DNA of 36,886 nucleotides from UBA3537 sp964219345. GTDB taxonomy: Bacteria; Bacteroidota; Bacteroidia; Flavobacteriales; Flavobacteriaceae. Position 1 is the stretch's first letter; each line of letters opens with the position of its first letter. The notes under the pieces were generated by a model, which was not told the origin of the DNA, made no database searches, and saw only the letters and a program-made list of their open reading frames with translations. Of the stretch, positions 8,371 to 17,696 are shown in pieces. The stretch is taken from positions 1-36,886 of the forward strand of contig CAXPPN010000045.1 in the NCBI GenBank assembly GCA_964219345.1, written 5' to 3'. The position numbers and the translations under genes are program-made.

Positions 8371-8395
8371 TTTATAAGTTAACCAAACAAAAATT

Positions 8396-8429
8396 ACCCT
8401 ATGCTTAATTTTAAGTATAGGGTTTTTTT
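8396..8429 (+). terminator. Rho-independent terminator after tsf, probably bidirectional
   Basis: ACCCTATGCTTAA (8396-8408) pairs with TTAAGTATAGGGT (8411-8423) with one G-U pair, followed by TTTTTTT. On the other strand the stem is followed by TAATTTTTG, so it could also end transcription of the convergent lipoprotein gene whose stop is at 8432. Confidence 0.85.
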
Positions 8430-8431
8430 AT

Positions 8432-8953
8432 TTAAAAAATATGTGTTTTTATAGTAACAATATTTTCAAATAAAGACACCATTTGTTCTATTTCTTTAGA
8501 TTCTAATTTTGTAACTTCCACTACTGAGGGGTTGGAAGGGTAAGGCTTGTTCTTTAAATTGAATTTCATTCTGTGATAATCTCCATAAGACCAAAGTAAA
8601 ATATCATTCCAGCCATTTGTAGTTTTTGAATCTACTAAAACTGGAGTACGAGTAATAGTAAAGTTAGTAATAAGATTGAAGTTTTTATCCAGAATTAAAA
8701 GATTACACCCACCAGAACCACAAAAATAGGGCGATGAAAACGAAACTAAATATTCATTAATTCCATCTCCGTTTAAGTCTGTAGCTTCATATTGGAACTT
8801 TCGATCATTAGCATCTAAAGCTCGGAAGTCCCCCTCTGTTAAGAATTGATTCGAAATGAAATAGGCGATTTTTTGTGGTGGCTCTATTGATGTTGCTGTT
8901 TTACAGGAAACCATCAGTATTAGGCTAAGAAAAAAATAATACATTATTTTCAT
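8432..8953 (-). CDS. Small lipoprotein of unknown function
   Basis: I do not recognise the family. The 173-residue product has a lipoprotein signal (hydrophobic 5-14, lipobox LMVSC with Cys17), so it should be lipid-anchored in the envelope. The body has an acidic loop DLNGDGINEYLV (about 60-71), like the calcium-binding loops of FG-GAP/VCBS or dockerin repeats, followed by a CGSGGCNLLIL motif (about 78-88) with two close cysteines. This combination resembles small Bacteroidota proteins describing stored numerical or structural beta folds, but no function is established. It lies alone on the minus strand between tsf and pyrH, converging on the tsf terminator. Confidence 0.75.
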   Translation of the reverse strand: MKIMYYFFLSLILMVSCKTATSIEPPQKIAYFISNQFLTEGDFRALDANDRKFQYEATDLNGDGINEYLVSFSSPYFCGSGGCNLLILDKNFNLITNFTITRTPVLVDSKTTNGWNDILLWSYGDYHRMKFNLKNKPYPSNPSVVEVTKLESKEIEQMVSLFENIVTIKTHIF

Positions 8954-9020
8954 GGGATTGTTGTTTGTGGTTTATGGGGGTGTGACAAAAATTATGCCAT
9001 TAAAAATTTAAGATATTGCT

Positions 9021-9028
9021 TATATTTG
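9021..9028 (+). promoter_or_regulatory. -7 box of the pyrH-frr promoter
   Basis: TATATTTG matches TAnnTTTG and lies 19 bases before the pyrH ATG. No TTG is found at the expected -33 distance, so this rests on the -7 element and position only. Confidence 0.45.
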
Positions 9029-9047
9029 TGCAACGATCAAAACAATT

Positions 9048-9752
9048 ATGACATACAAACGCATCTTACTAAAGCTATCTGGCGAGGCACTTATGGGTAC
9101 TCGACAATACGGAATAGACCCACAACGACTTTCTGAATATGCAAAAGATATCAAGGAAATTGTTGAAAAAGGCATTGAGGTTGCCATCGTTATTGGTGGT
9201 GGTAATATCTTTAGAGGTGTTGCTGGTGCTAGCAATGGAATGGATCGCGTTCAAGGCGACCATATGGGTATGTTGGCCACAGTTATCAATGGATTAGCAT
9301 TGCAAAGTGCCTTAGAAAATGAAGATATTCCGACCCGATTACAATCTGCAATCAAAATTAATGAGGTTGCAGAACCATTTATTCGGCGTAAAGCCATGCG
9401 CCACTTAGAAAAAGGTCGTGTTGTAATTTTTGGAGGTGGAACTGGAAACCCTTACTTTACAACAGATTCTGCAGCTGTATTGCGTGCCATAGAAATTGAA
9501 GCTGATGTTATTTTAAAAGGAACACGTGTAGATGGAATTTATTCTGCAGACCCTGAAAAAGATGCTTCGGCTAGCAAGTTTAAAACCATTAGTTTTGATG
9601 ATGTTTTAAGCAAAGGTTTAAAAGTGATGGATACCACAGCATTCACACTTAGTCAAGAAAATGAACTCCCTATCATTGTTTTTGATATGAACAAAAAAGG
9701 AAATTTATTAAAAATTGTTTCTGGGGAGCAAATAGGAACCACTGTAAGTTAA
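9048..9752 (+). CDS. pyrH: UMP kinase
   Basis: Cytoplasmic hexameric amino-acid-kinase-family enzyme that phosphorylates UMP to UDP in pyrimidine nucleotide synthesis. Visible motifs are RILLKLSGEAL (5-15), VIGGGNIFRG (48-57), DHMGMLATVINGLAL (about 71-85) and GGGTGNPYFTTDSAA (about 129-143). Length (234) is normal. It is followed after five bases by frr, a very common pyrH-frr pair. Confidence 0.97.
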   Translation: MTYKRILLKLSGEALMGTRQYGIDPQRLSEYAKDIKEIVEKGIEVAIVIGGGNIFRGVAGASNGMDRVQGDHMGMLATVINGLALQSALENEDIPTRLQSAIKINEVAEPFIRRKAMRHLEKGRVVIFGGGTGNPYFTTDSAAVLRAIEIEADVILKGTRVDGIYSADPEKDASASKFKTISFDDVLSKGLKVMDTTAFTLSQENELPIIVFDMNKKGNLLKIVSGEQIGTTVS

Positions 9753-9757
9753 TAAAA

Positions 9758-10315
9758 ATGAACGAAGAAATTGAATTCATATTGGACAGCACCAAAGAAG
9801 CCATGGAAAAGGCATTAAAACACCTTGAAAAACAATTCGTAAATATCCGTGCTGGAAAAGCTAGTCCAGCAATGTTGGGAAGTGTTACTGTAGATTATTA
9901 TGGCACACAAACACCTCTATCGCAAGTTGCAAATGTTAATACTCCAGATGGTCGTACAATAACTGTACAACCATGGGAAAAAAGCATGCTTCAAGACATA
10001 GAACATGCCATAATGGTGGCCAATCTTGGTTTTAATCCTATGAATAATGGCGAAAGCATCATCATCAATGTGCCACCGCTGACTGAAGAACGCCGACGCG
10101 AACTTGCAAAACAAGCAAAATCTGAAACGGAAGACGCTAAAATATCTATTAGAGGTGCGCGAAAAGATGCCAATAATGAACTCAAAAAACTGAGTGACAT
10201 CTCTGAAGACTTAAAGAAAAATACTGAAGCTGATATCCAACAGATGACAGATGCTCATATTACAAAATCCGATGCTCTTTTTTCCACAAAAGAAAAAGAA
10301 ATTCTTACGGTTTAA
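9758..10315 (+). CDS. frr: Ribosome recycling factor
   Basis: Splits post-termination ribosomes together with EF-G. The 185-residue product shows the family landmarks VNIRAGKASPAML (28-40), VDYYGTQTPLSQVANV (45-60), MNNGESIIINVPPLTEERR (about 93-112) and the long helical end. It starts five bases after pyrH and is surely co-transcribed with it. A 111-base spacer with a separate -7 box separates it from the next gene. Confidence 0.97.
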   Translation: MNEEIEFILDSTKEAMEKALKHLEKQFVNIRAGKASPAMLGSVTVDYYGTQTPLSQVANVNTPDGRTITVQPWEKSMLQDIEHAIMVANLGFNPMNNGESIIINVPPLTEERRRELAKQAKSETEDAKISIRGARKDANNELKKLSDISEDLKKNTEADIQQMTDAHITKSDALFSTKEKEILTV

Positions 10316-10400
10316 TTCATCATTTTATCACTTAATAAATTTAACTTTTTTTTTAAAAAAGGCAGCCCTAAATTATGCTTATAAATCCGTTGGTTTTCTA

Positions 10401-10408
10401 TACCTTTG
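10401..10408 (+). promoter_or_regulatory. -7 box of the RND exporter gene
   Basis: TACCTTTG matches TAnnTTTG and lies 18 bases before the ATG at 10427. No clear -33 TTG is found at 17-23 bases. Confidence 0.45.
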
Positions 10409-10426
10409 ACGACTTCAAAATAAGGT

Positions 10427-12820
10427 ATGTTTAAAGTGTTAACTTCAGGATTTTGGGAAGCTGTTGCAAGACTCATTTTACGCAATAGAGTTCTTATCCT
10501 TATTCTAATTGGGCTTGGAACTGGTTTCATGATTTCGCAATGGGACAAAATGCGCTTTACATATACCGAGGCTAACTTGCTCCCCGATCGTCATCCCATA
10601 AACCTTGAATACAACACGTTTTTAAATATTTTTGGTGAAGAAGGAAATGTAATTGTTTTGGGAGTAAAAGACAGTACATTGCTTTCAGTAGAAAAACTCA
10701 ATGCTTGGAATACCTTTTGCAAATCTTTTAAAAGCAACAATAACATTGAAGCCATTATTACTCTTAAAGATTTAAGAAAACTCACAAAAAACAAAAAAGA
10801 CAAACAGTTTGACTTTGAACCTTTTATAAATGATTCTATACGGTCCAACATTGAACTAGAACAACTAAAAAAAACACTGTTTTCAGATTTTCCTTTTTAT
10901 GATGAAATTCTATATAACAAAAATTCAAAAGCCATCCGTTCTATTGTTTATTTGAAAAAATCTATTGTCAACACTTCCACAAGAAAAGACTTTATTATGG
11001 AAGTATTGATTCCAAAAATTGAAGCTTTTGAAAAAGAAACAAACCTAAATGTACGAGCATCAGGGATGCCATATGTTCGAACGCTCAATTCTCAAAACAT
11101 TATTGATGAAATTGAGATCTTTATTTTAGCAGCTATACTTATTACTTCTCTTATTTTCTATTTGTTTTTTCGTTCATATCGGGCAACATTTATTTCTATG
11201 TGTGTTGTTGTTATTGGAGTAATGTGGACATTTGGAATTTTAGGGTTTCTGGAATATGAAATTACCGTATTAACGGCGCTTATACCACCGCTTATAATTG
11301 TTATTGGTGTTCCTAATTGTATTTTCCTCATCAATAAATACCAACACGAAGTGAATAAGCATGGTAATAAAGCCAAGTCGCTTCAACGAGTTATAACAAA
11401 AGTTGGAAATGCAACTCTAATGACTAATACAACAACCGCGTCTGGTTTTGCTACATTTGTCATTACTCAAAGCAAACTTCTAACAGAATTTGGAACAGTG
11501 GCCTCATTGAGTATTATGGCAATTTTTATTCTTTGTTTACTTATAATTCCTATCATTTACAGCTATATGCCCATGCCCAAAGAAAAACATTTGGAGCATC
11601 TCAATAAGCGTTGGATCAATAAGTTAGGAGATTGGATAGAGCATACTGTAAAACATAAAAACATTACAATTTATTCCATTTCACTTGTTTTATTAGTTGC
11701 AAGTATTATTGGAATTTATCAAATAAAAACATCTGGTAGTCTACTAGAAGACATGCCAAAAAGTGCAGAGTTTTTTAAAGATATTGAGTTTTATGAAAAA
11801 GAATTCAATGGAGTTATGCCTTTAGAAATTCTTATTGATACAAAGCGTAAAAAAGGCGTTTTAAAAAGATCTACCTTAAAACGAATGGATGAACTAGAAG
11901 ATCTCATTCTAGAAATTCCTGAACTCTCCAAGCCAGTTTCTGTAGTAAGTCTTGTAAAATATGCGAAGCAGGCCTATTACAATGGAAATCCAAAATACTA
12001 TCAGCTGCCAACAGCTCAAGAAAATACGTTTATTTTATCTTATGCAAAAAATACGACAAACGATGTGAGTTTGCTAAAAAACTATGTAGATTCTACTGGG
12101 CGATATGCACGTATTACAACGTTTATGAAAAATGCAGAAATTGATAAAATGGAACGCATAGAGGAAAAGTTAAATGAAAAAATAAACAAACTTTTCCCCG
12201 AAGATCGCTACAATGTAAATTTGACTGGAAAAGCATTTTTATTTCAAAAAGGTACTAACTTCCTAATTCGAAATTTAATCCTTTCATTGGCCCTGGCCAT
12301 TGTTCTAATTTCATTGTTTATGGCCTATATGTTTAGATCGTTTAGAATGATTGTTATCTCTTTAATTCCAAATTTATTACCACTATTGGTTACTGCAGGA
12401 GTTATGGGATATTTGGGTGTGCCTATAAAACCTTCCACAATCTTAGTGTTTAGTATTGCTTTTGGAATTTCTGTAGACGATACCATTCACTTTTTAGCAA
12501 AATATAGGCAAGAACTTCTTGCCAATCATTGGCGTATAAAAAAATCTATTTTTGCAGCTCTACGAGAAACTGGAGTCAGTATGTTTTATACTTCAATTGT
12601 TTTATTCTTTGGATTCTCTGTATTTATTACTTCAAATTTTGGAGGTACAGTCGCACTAGGAGCCCTTATTTCTGGAACTCTTTTACTGGCAATGATGGCC
12701 AATTTATTGTTGTTACCAGTGTTACTTCTATCACTAGAACGCAGTATTGCTAACAAACAAGTTCTTAAAGAGCCACCACTGAATATCATTCCAGAGATTG
12801 AAGATCACGAAGAAGAATAA
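10427..12820 (+). CDS. RND/MMPL-family exporter
   Basis: Inner-membrane protein of 797 residues with the twice-repeated RND layout. A first helix (about 23-40) is followed by a periplasmic domain (about 41-230), a helix cluster (about 233-390), another single helix (about 418-436), a second periplasmic domain (about 437-620) and a final helix cluster (about 624-775). The sterol-sensing-like segments read ALIPPLIIVIGVPNCIFL in the first half and FSIAFGISVDDTIHFLAKY in the second; the VDD acidic pair fits a proton relay. It matches the MMPL/HpnN-like branch rather than AcrB (shorter, no adaptor or outer-membrane gene nearby). The substrate cannot be told; lipids or hydrophobic compounds are typical. 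Confidence 0.9.
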   Translation: MFKVLTSGFWEAVARLILRNRVLILILIGLGTGFMISQWDKMRFTYTEANLLPDRHPINLEYNTFLNIFGEEGNVIVLGVKDSTLLSVEKLNAWNTFCKSFKSNNNIEAIITLKDLRKLTKNKKDKQFDFEPFINDSIRSNIELEQLKKTLFSDFPFYDEILYNKNSKAIRSIVYLKKSIVNTSTRKDFIMEVLIPKIEAFEKETNLNVRASGMPYVRTLNSQNIIDEIEIFILAAILITSLIFYLFFRSYRATFISMCVVVIGVMWTFGILGFLEYEITVLTALIPPLIIVIGVPNCIFLINKYQHEVNKHGNKAKSLQRVITKVGNATLMTNTTTASGFATFVITQSKLLTEFGTVASLSIMAIFILCLLIIPIIYSYMPMPKEKHLEHLNKRWINKLGDWIEHTVKHKNITIYSISLVLLVASIIGIYQIKTSGSLLEDMPKSAEFFKDIEFYEKEFNGVMPLEILIDTKRKKGVLKRSTLKRMDELEDLILEIPELSKPVSVVSLVKYAKQAYYNGNPKYYQLPTAQENTFILSYAKNTTNDVSLLKNYVDSTGRYARITTFMKNAEIDKMERIEEKLNEKINKLFPEDRYNVNLTGKAFLFQKGTNFLIRNLILSLALAIVLISLFMAYMFRSFRMIVISLIPNLLPLLVTAGVMGYLGVPIKPSTILVFSIAFGISVDDTIHFLAKYRQELLANHWRIKKSIFAALRETGVSMFYTSIVLFFGFSVFITSNFGGTVALGALISGTLLLAMMANLLLLPVLLLSLERSIANKQVLKEPPLNIIPEIEDHEEE

Positions 12821-12848
12821 ATATCCTTATTCTTTGTTTCTAAAGTTT

Positions 12849-12856
12849 TATATTTG
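12849..12856 (+). promoter_or_regulatory. -7 box of asnS
   Basis: TATATTTG matches TAnnTTTG and ends 19 bases before the ATG at 12876. The nearest TTG is only 12 bases away, so the -33 element is missing or atypical. Confidence 0.4.
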
Positions 12857-12875
12857 TGGCTAATTTTAGTTACAA

Positions 12876-14318
12876 ATGATTACGAGCACAGTAGCAGAGC
12901 TTTTCACACAAGAAATTAAACACATAGATGTTGAGATTAAAGGATGGGTTAAATCTTTTAGAGCAAATCGATTTATTGCCTTAAATGATGGGTCAACACT
13001 TCGAAACATTCAGTGCGTTGTAGACTTTGAATCTATGGAAGAAGCGCTACTAAAGCGAATCACAACTGGTGCCGCAGTTCATATAAAAGGAAGTCTTGTT
13101 GAAAGTCAGGGGAAAGGACAAGATGTTGAAATTCAAGTTTCTAGTGTAGAAATATTAGGTGATGCAGATCCTGAATTGGTGTCAAAAACAATTTTACAAC
13201 CAAAACGCCACTCATTAGAATTTTTGCGAGAGCAAGCTCATCTTCGAGTACGAACTAACACCTTTGGTGCTGTAATGCGATTAAGATCGGCGCTTTCATT
13301 TGCTGTTCATGATTATTTCCATAAGAATGGATTCAACTATATGCATGCCCCCATCATCACTGGAAGTGATGCAGAGGGTGCTGGTGAGATGTTTCGAGTA
13401 ACCACTTTAGATCCAAAAAACCCACCACTTACAGACTCCGGTGAAATCGATTATACAAAAGACTTCTTTGGAAAAGAAACTAACCTTACCGTTTCTGGAC
13501 AACTAGAAGCCGAAACCTATGCCATGGCACTGGGTAAAGTCTATACTTTTGGGCCAACATTTAGAGCCGAAAATTCTAATACCTCAAGACACCTTGCAGA
13601 ATTTTGGATGATAGAACCTGAAGTTGCTTTTATGGATTTAGAAGGAAATATGGATCTTGCAGAAGATTTTCTAAAATATGTTATTGGATATGTGCTAAAA
13701 AATAATGTAGAGGATCTTGCTTTTCTTGAGCAACGTTTGGAACAAGAAGAACAATCAAAACCTCAAAATGAACGCAGCGCTATGCGGCTAACCGAAAAAT
13801 TAAACTTTGTTTTGGACAATAACTTTAAGCGTGTAAGTTATTCTGAAGCAATTGATATTTTAAGAAATAGCAAACCCAACAAAAAGAAAAAATTCAAATA
13901 CCCAATCAATGAGTGGGGAGCAGATTTACAAAGTGAACACGAACGTTTTTTAGTTGAAAAACATTTCAAATGCCCTGTTATTTTATTTGACTATCCCGCC
14001 AATATTAAAGCGTTTTACATGCGTTTGAATGAAGATGGAAAAACAGTTCGTGCTATGGATATTTTATTTCCTGGAATTGGAGAAATTGTAGGCGGATCTC
14101 AAAGAGAAGAGCGTCTAGAAATTCTTAAAGAAAAAATGGCAGCACTTGATATTCCAGAAGAAGAACTTTGGTGGTATCTAGACCTTAGAGCCTATGGAAC
14201 AGCAGTACACTCTGGGTTTGGTCTTGGCTTTGAAAGATTGGTCATGTTTGTTACTGGTATGAGTAATATTAGAGATGTTATTCCTTACCCAAGAACACCA
14301 CAAAATGCAGAATTTTAA
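12876..14318 (+). CDS. asnS: Asparaginyl-tRNA synthetase
   Basis: Class IIb synthetase charging tRNA-Asn, 480 residues. The N-terminal OB-fold anticodon domain (about 15-105) carries IKGWVKSFRANRFIALNDGS. The catalytic domain shows motif 2 as FRAENSNTSRHLAEFWMIEPE-type sequence (near 227-248) and motif 3 as GFGLGFERLVMF (about 448-459). MHAPIITGSDAEGAGEMF (about 155-172) is the AsnRS form rather than AspRS. It stands between the RND exporter and rpoN, with separate spacers on both sides. Confidence 0.97.
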   Translation: MITSTVAELFTQEIKHIDVEIKGWVKSFRANRFIALNDGSTLRNIQCVVDFESMEEALLKRITTGAAVHIKGSLVESQGKGQDVEIQVSSVEILGDADPELVSKTILQPKRHSLEFLREQAHLRVRTNTFGAVMRLRSALSFAVHDYFHKNGFNYMHAPIITGSDAEGAGEMFRVTTLDPKNPPLTDSGEIDYTKDFFGKETNLTVSGQLEAETYAMALGKVYTFGPTFRAENSNTSRHLAEFWMIEPEVAFMDLEGNMDLAEDFLKYVIGYVLKNNVEDLAFLEQRLEQEEQSKPQNERSAMRLTEKLNFVLDNNFKRVSYSEAIDILRNSKPNKKKKFKYPINEWGADLQSEHERFLVEKHFKCPVILFDYPANIKAFYMRLNEDGKTVRAMDILFPGIGEIVGGSQREERLEILKEKMAALDIPEEELWWYLDLRAYGTAVHSGFGLGFERLVMFVTGMSNIRDVIPYPRTPQNAEF

Positions 14319-14410
14319 GGACTAAACAAGCTAAAAAGAGAGAAATAATTAAAGCTAGAATTCTATATTCTCGTTTGTTTTTTCTAATTTTATACAAACC
14401 CAAATAAACA

Positions 14411-15865
14411 ATGCTAAAGCAGTACTTACAATTTAAACTTTCACAAAAACTGTCTCCACAACAGATTCAGTTGATGAAACTCATTCAGTTACCTACACAA
14501 GCTTTTGAACAACGACTCAAGCAAGAACTAGAAGAAAATCCTGCTTTGGAACGTGGAAAAGAGAATGCCACAGAAGATTTTGATGATACATATTCTGATC
14601 AAGATTTTGGGGATAATGAACAAATTAAGGCCGACGACATTAATGTAGACGATTACCTCAGCGATGATGAAATTCCATCGTATCGACTACACGCCAATAA
14701 TTACAGTGGAGATGATGAATCAAAAACAATTCCTTATGCCGCTGGAACATCATTTACACAACAACTAACAGATCAGCTTAATACATTTCGATTAAATGAC
14801 AACGATTATCAAATTGCTAAATTTCTTATTGGCAGTATAGACGATAGCGGCTACATTCGAAGACCAATGCTAGATTTGATGGATGATTTAGCATTTACCC
14901 AAAATATTTATACTGATATTGAAACCATTGAAAACGTTCTTAATGTTGTACAACAACTTGATCCTCCAGGTGTTGGAGCAAGAGACTTACAAGAATGTTT
15001 ACTGATTCAATTGCAAAGAAAAGTACAAACCCCAAACACAGAGCTTGCTGCAGCAATGATTGAAAACGCTTTTGAACAATTCACAAAAAAGCACTACCAA
15101 AAGCTACTCAAAAAATTTAGCATCACTGAAATTCAACTAAAAGATGCTATCATAGAGATTGAACGACTGAACCCAAAACCTGGAAGTTCTTTTTCTAATA
15201 ATTTACGCTCAATTGAGCATGTTGTCCCTGATTTTACCATTAAAATTATTGACGGCGAATTAGAGCTTTCGCTCAATGGGCGAAATGCACCAGAATTGCA
15301 TGTTTCAAAATCTTACAATGAAATGTTGCTCGGATATAAAGCTTCTAAAGAAAAATCTAAAGCACAAAAAGAGGCGGTATTATTCATCAAGCAAAAACTT
15401 GATGCTGCCAAATGGTTTATTGATGCCATCCGACAACGTCAGCAAACGCTACTTCTTACTATGAGCGCCATAATGCATTACCAAAAAGATTATTTTTTGT
15501 CTGGTGACGAAGAGCAACTTCGCCCCATGATTCTAAAAGATATTGCTGATGAAGTGGATATGGATGTTTCTACAATCTCCAGAGTAGCCAATAGTAAATA
15601 TGTTGACACCCCATATGGAACTAAACTCATCAAAGAATTCTTTAGCGAATCGATGACCAATGACCAAGGCGAAGAGGTGTCAACACGAGAAATTAAAAGT
15701 ATTTTGAAAACTGTAATTTCTGAAGAAGACAAGAAAAAACCTTTGACTGATGAAAAACTTGCCAAAATTCTTAAAGAAAAAGGCTACCCTATTGCACGGC
15801 GTACAGTCGCAAAATATAGAGAGCAATTAGATCTTCCTGTAGCAAGATTACGTAAAGAAATTTAA
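14411..15865 (+). CDS. rpoN: RNA polymerase sigma-54 factor
   Basis: Alternative sigma factor that needs AAA+ activators. The N-terminal Gln/Leu-rich region I begins LKQYLQFKLSQKLSPQQIQL and contains LIQLP and ELEENPALE; an acidic region II spans about 55-100. The core-binding and helix-turn-helix parts follow, and the RpoN box ARRTVAKYRE is at 462-471, slightly variant from the classic ARRTVAKYRE/ARRTVTKYRE form. Length (484) is normal. No bEBP activator gene is in the window. Its stop is only one base from the umuD stop on the other strand. Confidence 0.96.
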   Translation: MLKQYLQFKLSQKLSPQQIQLMKLIQLPTQAFEQRLKQELEENPALERGKENATEDFDDTYSDQDFGDNEQIKADDINVDDYLSDDEIPSYRLHANNYSGDDESKTIPYAAGTSFTQQLTDQLNTFRLNDNDYQIAKFLIGSIDDSGYIRRPMLDLMDDLAFTQNIYTDIETIENVLNVVQQLDPPGVGARDLQECLLIQLQRKVQTPNTELAAAMIENAFEQFTKKHYQKLLKKFSITEIQLKDAIIEIERLNPKPGSSFSNNLRSIEHVVPDFTIKIIDGELELSLNGRNAPELHVSKSYNEMLLGYKASKEKSKAQKEAVLFIKQKLDAAKWFIDAIRQRQQTLLLTMSAIMHYQKDYFLSGDEEQLRPMILKDIADEVDMDVSTISRVANSKYVDTPYGTKLIKEFFSESMTNDQGEEVSTREIKSILKTVISEEDKKKPLTDEKLAKILKEKGYPIARRTVAKYREQLDLPVARLRKEI

Positions 15866-15866
15866 A

Positions 15867-16310
15867 CTATACTTTCTTAATTACATTTGTAACAATCCCC
15901 CATATAACAAAGTCATTTTCTGGAGTAATTTGTATGGGTTTATAGTTTTTGTTTTCTGGTTGTAACCAAACTTCTCCTTTTTCAACCCTTAATCGTTTTA
16001 CTGTAAATTCTCCATCTAAAAAACAAACTGCAATCCTATTGTGCTCTGGCGTAAGACTTCTATCAATTACTAATAAATCATTATCATTAAGACCAGCATC
16101 TATCATCGATTGACCACTTACTCGTGCAAAAAAAGTGGCTTCTTTGTTTTTGATAAGCTCAGAATCTAACGACAACCGATCTTGCTTAAAATCATCGGCA
16201 GGCGAAGGAAATCCAGCAGAAATTCCTGTATCAAAATAAATAGCGCCTAAATTGTTTTTTGGTGGGGTTGGAATAAAAAAAGTTAAAGCTTTATTGGTTT
16301 TTTTTGACAT
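15867..16310 (-). CDS. umuD: UmuD-like S24 autoprotease subunit
   Basis: S24-family protease that self-cleaves on RecA filaments and then partners the UmuC polymerase. The cleavage site is visible as Ala32-Gly33 in SAGFPSPADDF; the catalytic Ser68 lies in SGQSM and Lys105 in FTVKRL, the LexA/UmuD Ser-Lys dyad. There is no N-terminal DNA-binding domain, so it is UmuD rather than LexA. Its start lies inside the 3' end of umuC (28-base overlap), so it is downstream of umuC, the reverse of the E. coli order. Length 147, normal for the family. Confidence 0.93.
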   Translation of the reverse strand: MSKKTNKALTFFIPTPPKNNLGAIYFDTGISAGFPSPADDFKQDRLSLDSELIKNKEATFFARVSGQSMIDAGLNDNDLLVIDRSLTPEHNRIAVCFLDGEFTVKRLRVEKGEVWLQPENKNYKPIQITPENDFVIWGIVTNVIKKV

Positions 16311-17563
16311 TGAACTATAATTACATCTTTTAAATTGGTGGTGTACTGTGGAGATAAATGTTCTTGACGCATTTTCCAGGTACGTGTTAAATCTTGGTTG
16401 GCTAATTTGAGTTTTGGAGCTTGGTATTTTTTATTAATATGATCAATGGTACGCATCAAAGGTTTGTGACATGCATCTTCGTGATCAAACATTTGTAATT
16501 GATGGTTGTATGTGGGAACAATTCCTGTAAGAATCACTCCGGCTTTTTTGTAATGAATTCCTTTTTTATAAAGAGAACAAATCGCTTTAACAGCACTTGA
16601 GCTGAGAACTAAACTTGAATCTGTAGGAAAAGGAATGCTCACCATTTTGCTTGCTCGATATTGCTCACTATTCGTTTTAAATCGATCGCTACGTAAAAAA
16701 ACAATCATCATATGACAACTTGAATTTTGACGGCGTAATTTTTCGGCACAACTCATAGCAAAAGTTGATATGCGTTCCTTCAAATCGGCAAGCTCTGTAA
16801 GTGTTGTTTCAAAACTTCTGGTGGTTGCAATAGCGCGCTTATTTTTGACTTGCTCCATATCTATTTTCGAAATTCCTTCTAAATCTTTCTTTAGCTTCCA
16901 CTCAGTAATAGAAAATGTTTTGCGAACCCAAAGGTCCGGAAGTTGCACAAAGTCAAAGGCGGTTTTACATCGTTTTTGTATCAAACGTTTATTTAGTGCA
17001 TATCCAATACCCCATACTTTATCAATGGAAGTCCATTTTAGAGCCTTTATGCGCTTCTCTTCGCTGTCAATAACATAAACCCCTCCTGTTTCTTTAGGAA
17101 ATTTTCGAGCTATTTTATTGGCAATTTTACAAAGTGCTTTTGTGGGGGCAATTCCTACACAAGTTGGAATTCCAGTCCATTTCAAAATGCGATTACGAAT
17201 CTCATGGCCATAAGTATTTAAGTCATAATTTTCGAATCCTTTAAATTGTAAAAAAGCTTCATCAATACTATATACCTCAACATCGGGAGTAAACTGCTCC
17301 AAAATACGCATCACACGACTACTCATGTCGCCATAAAGCGGATAATTTGATGAAAAAACCTGCACATCATGTTCCTTGAAAAACGCTTTGTACTTAAATG
17401 CTGGGGCACCCATAGGTAATCCAAGCGCTTTAACTTCGTCACTTCGTGCAACGACACAACCATCGTTATTGGATAAAATAGCAACGGGTTTCCCTTGTAA
17501 ATTGGGATTAAAAACGCGCTCACAAGACGCATAAAAGTTATTACAATCGACCAATGCAAACAT
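16283..17563 (-). CDS. umuC: Y-family DNA polymerase V catalytic subunit
   Basis: Error-prone translesion polymerase. Catalytic acidic residues are visible as Asp6 (ALVDCNNFYASCE) and Asp101-Glu102 (YSIDEAF); SSNYPLYGDMS (71-81) and PTCVGIAPTKALCKIANK (133-150) complete the palm/fingers. A beta-clamp-binding pentapeptide QLQMF is at 355-359, as in E. coli UmuC (QLNLF). Length 426 is normal. It is the first gene of the pair and overlaps umuD by 28 bases. A variant -7 box and a GGTACC palindrome lie directly before its ATG, suggesting repression by an SOS-type regulator. Confidence 0.95.
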   Translation of the reverse strand: MFALVDCNNFYASCERVFNPNLQGKPVAILSNNDGCVVARSDEVKALGLPMGAPAFKYKAFFKEHDVQVFSSNYPLYGDMSSRVMRILEQFTPDVEVYSIDEAFLQFKGFENYDLNTYGHEIRNRILKWTGIPTCVGIAPTKALCKIANKIARKFPKETGGVYVIDSEEKRIKALKWTSIDKVWGIGYALNKRLIQKRCKTAFDFVQLPDLWVRKTFSITEWKLKKDLEGISKIDMEQVKNKRAIATTRSFETTLTELADLKERISTFAMSCAEKLRRQNSSCHMMIVFLRSDRFKTNSEQYRASKMVSIPFPTDSSLVLSSSAVKAICSLYKKGIHYKKAGVILTGIVPTYNHQLQMFDHEDACHKPLMRTIDHINKKYQAPKLKLANQDLTRTWKMRQEHLSPQYTTNLKDVIIVQCQKKPIKL

Positions 17564-17567
17564 GTCC

Positions 17568-17579
17568 TAAAGGTACCGT
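17568..17579 (-). promoter_or_regulatory. Candidate umuC promoter -7 box overlapped by a GGTACC palindrome
   Basis: On the minus strand TACCTTTA (17568-17575) differs from TAnnTTTG at one base and ends 4 bases before the umuC ATG. It overlaps the palindrome GGTACC (17572-17577), extended to ACGGTACCTT with partial symmetry. A repressor bound there would block the promoter. DNA-damage genes of Bacteroidota are known to be controlled by non-canonical LexA proteins, but I cannot confirm that this is their site. Confidence 0.35.
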
Positions 17580-17696
17580 ATTTCTGTTCTTTTTTAAAAT
17601 ATAAATTGTAATTTATTTTAATTTATAGTGGCAATTTAAAACAAAACATTTAACATTATTTGTTGTATAATAATTAGCTTGGTTTGTGGATTTATA

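Noticed and set aside
10427..12820. Tripartite AcrAB-TolC-like drug efflux system
   Set aside because: No membrane-fusion or outer-membrane channel gene is adjacent and the protein is about 250 residues shorter than AcrB.
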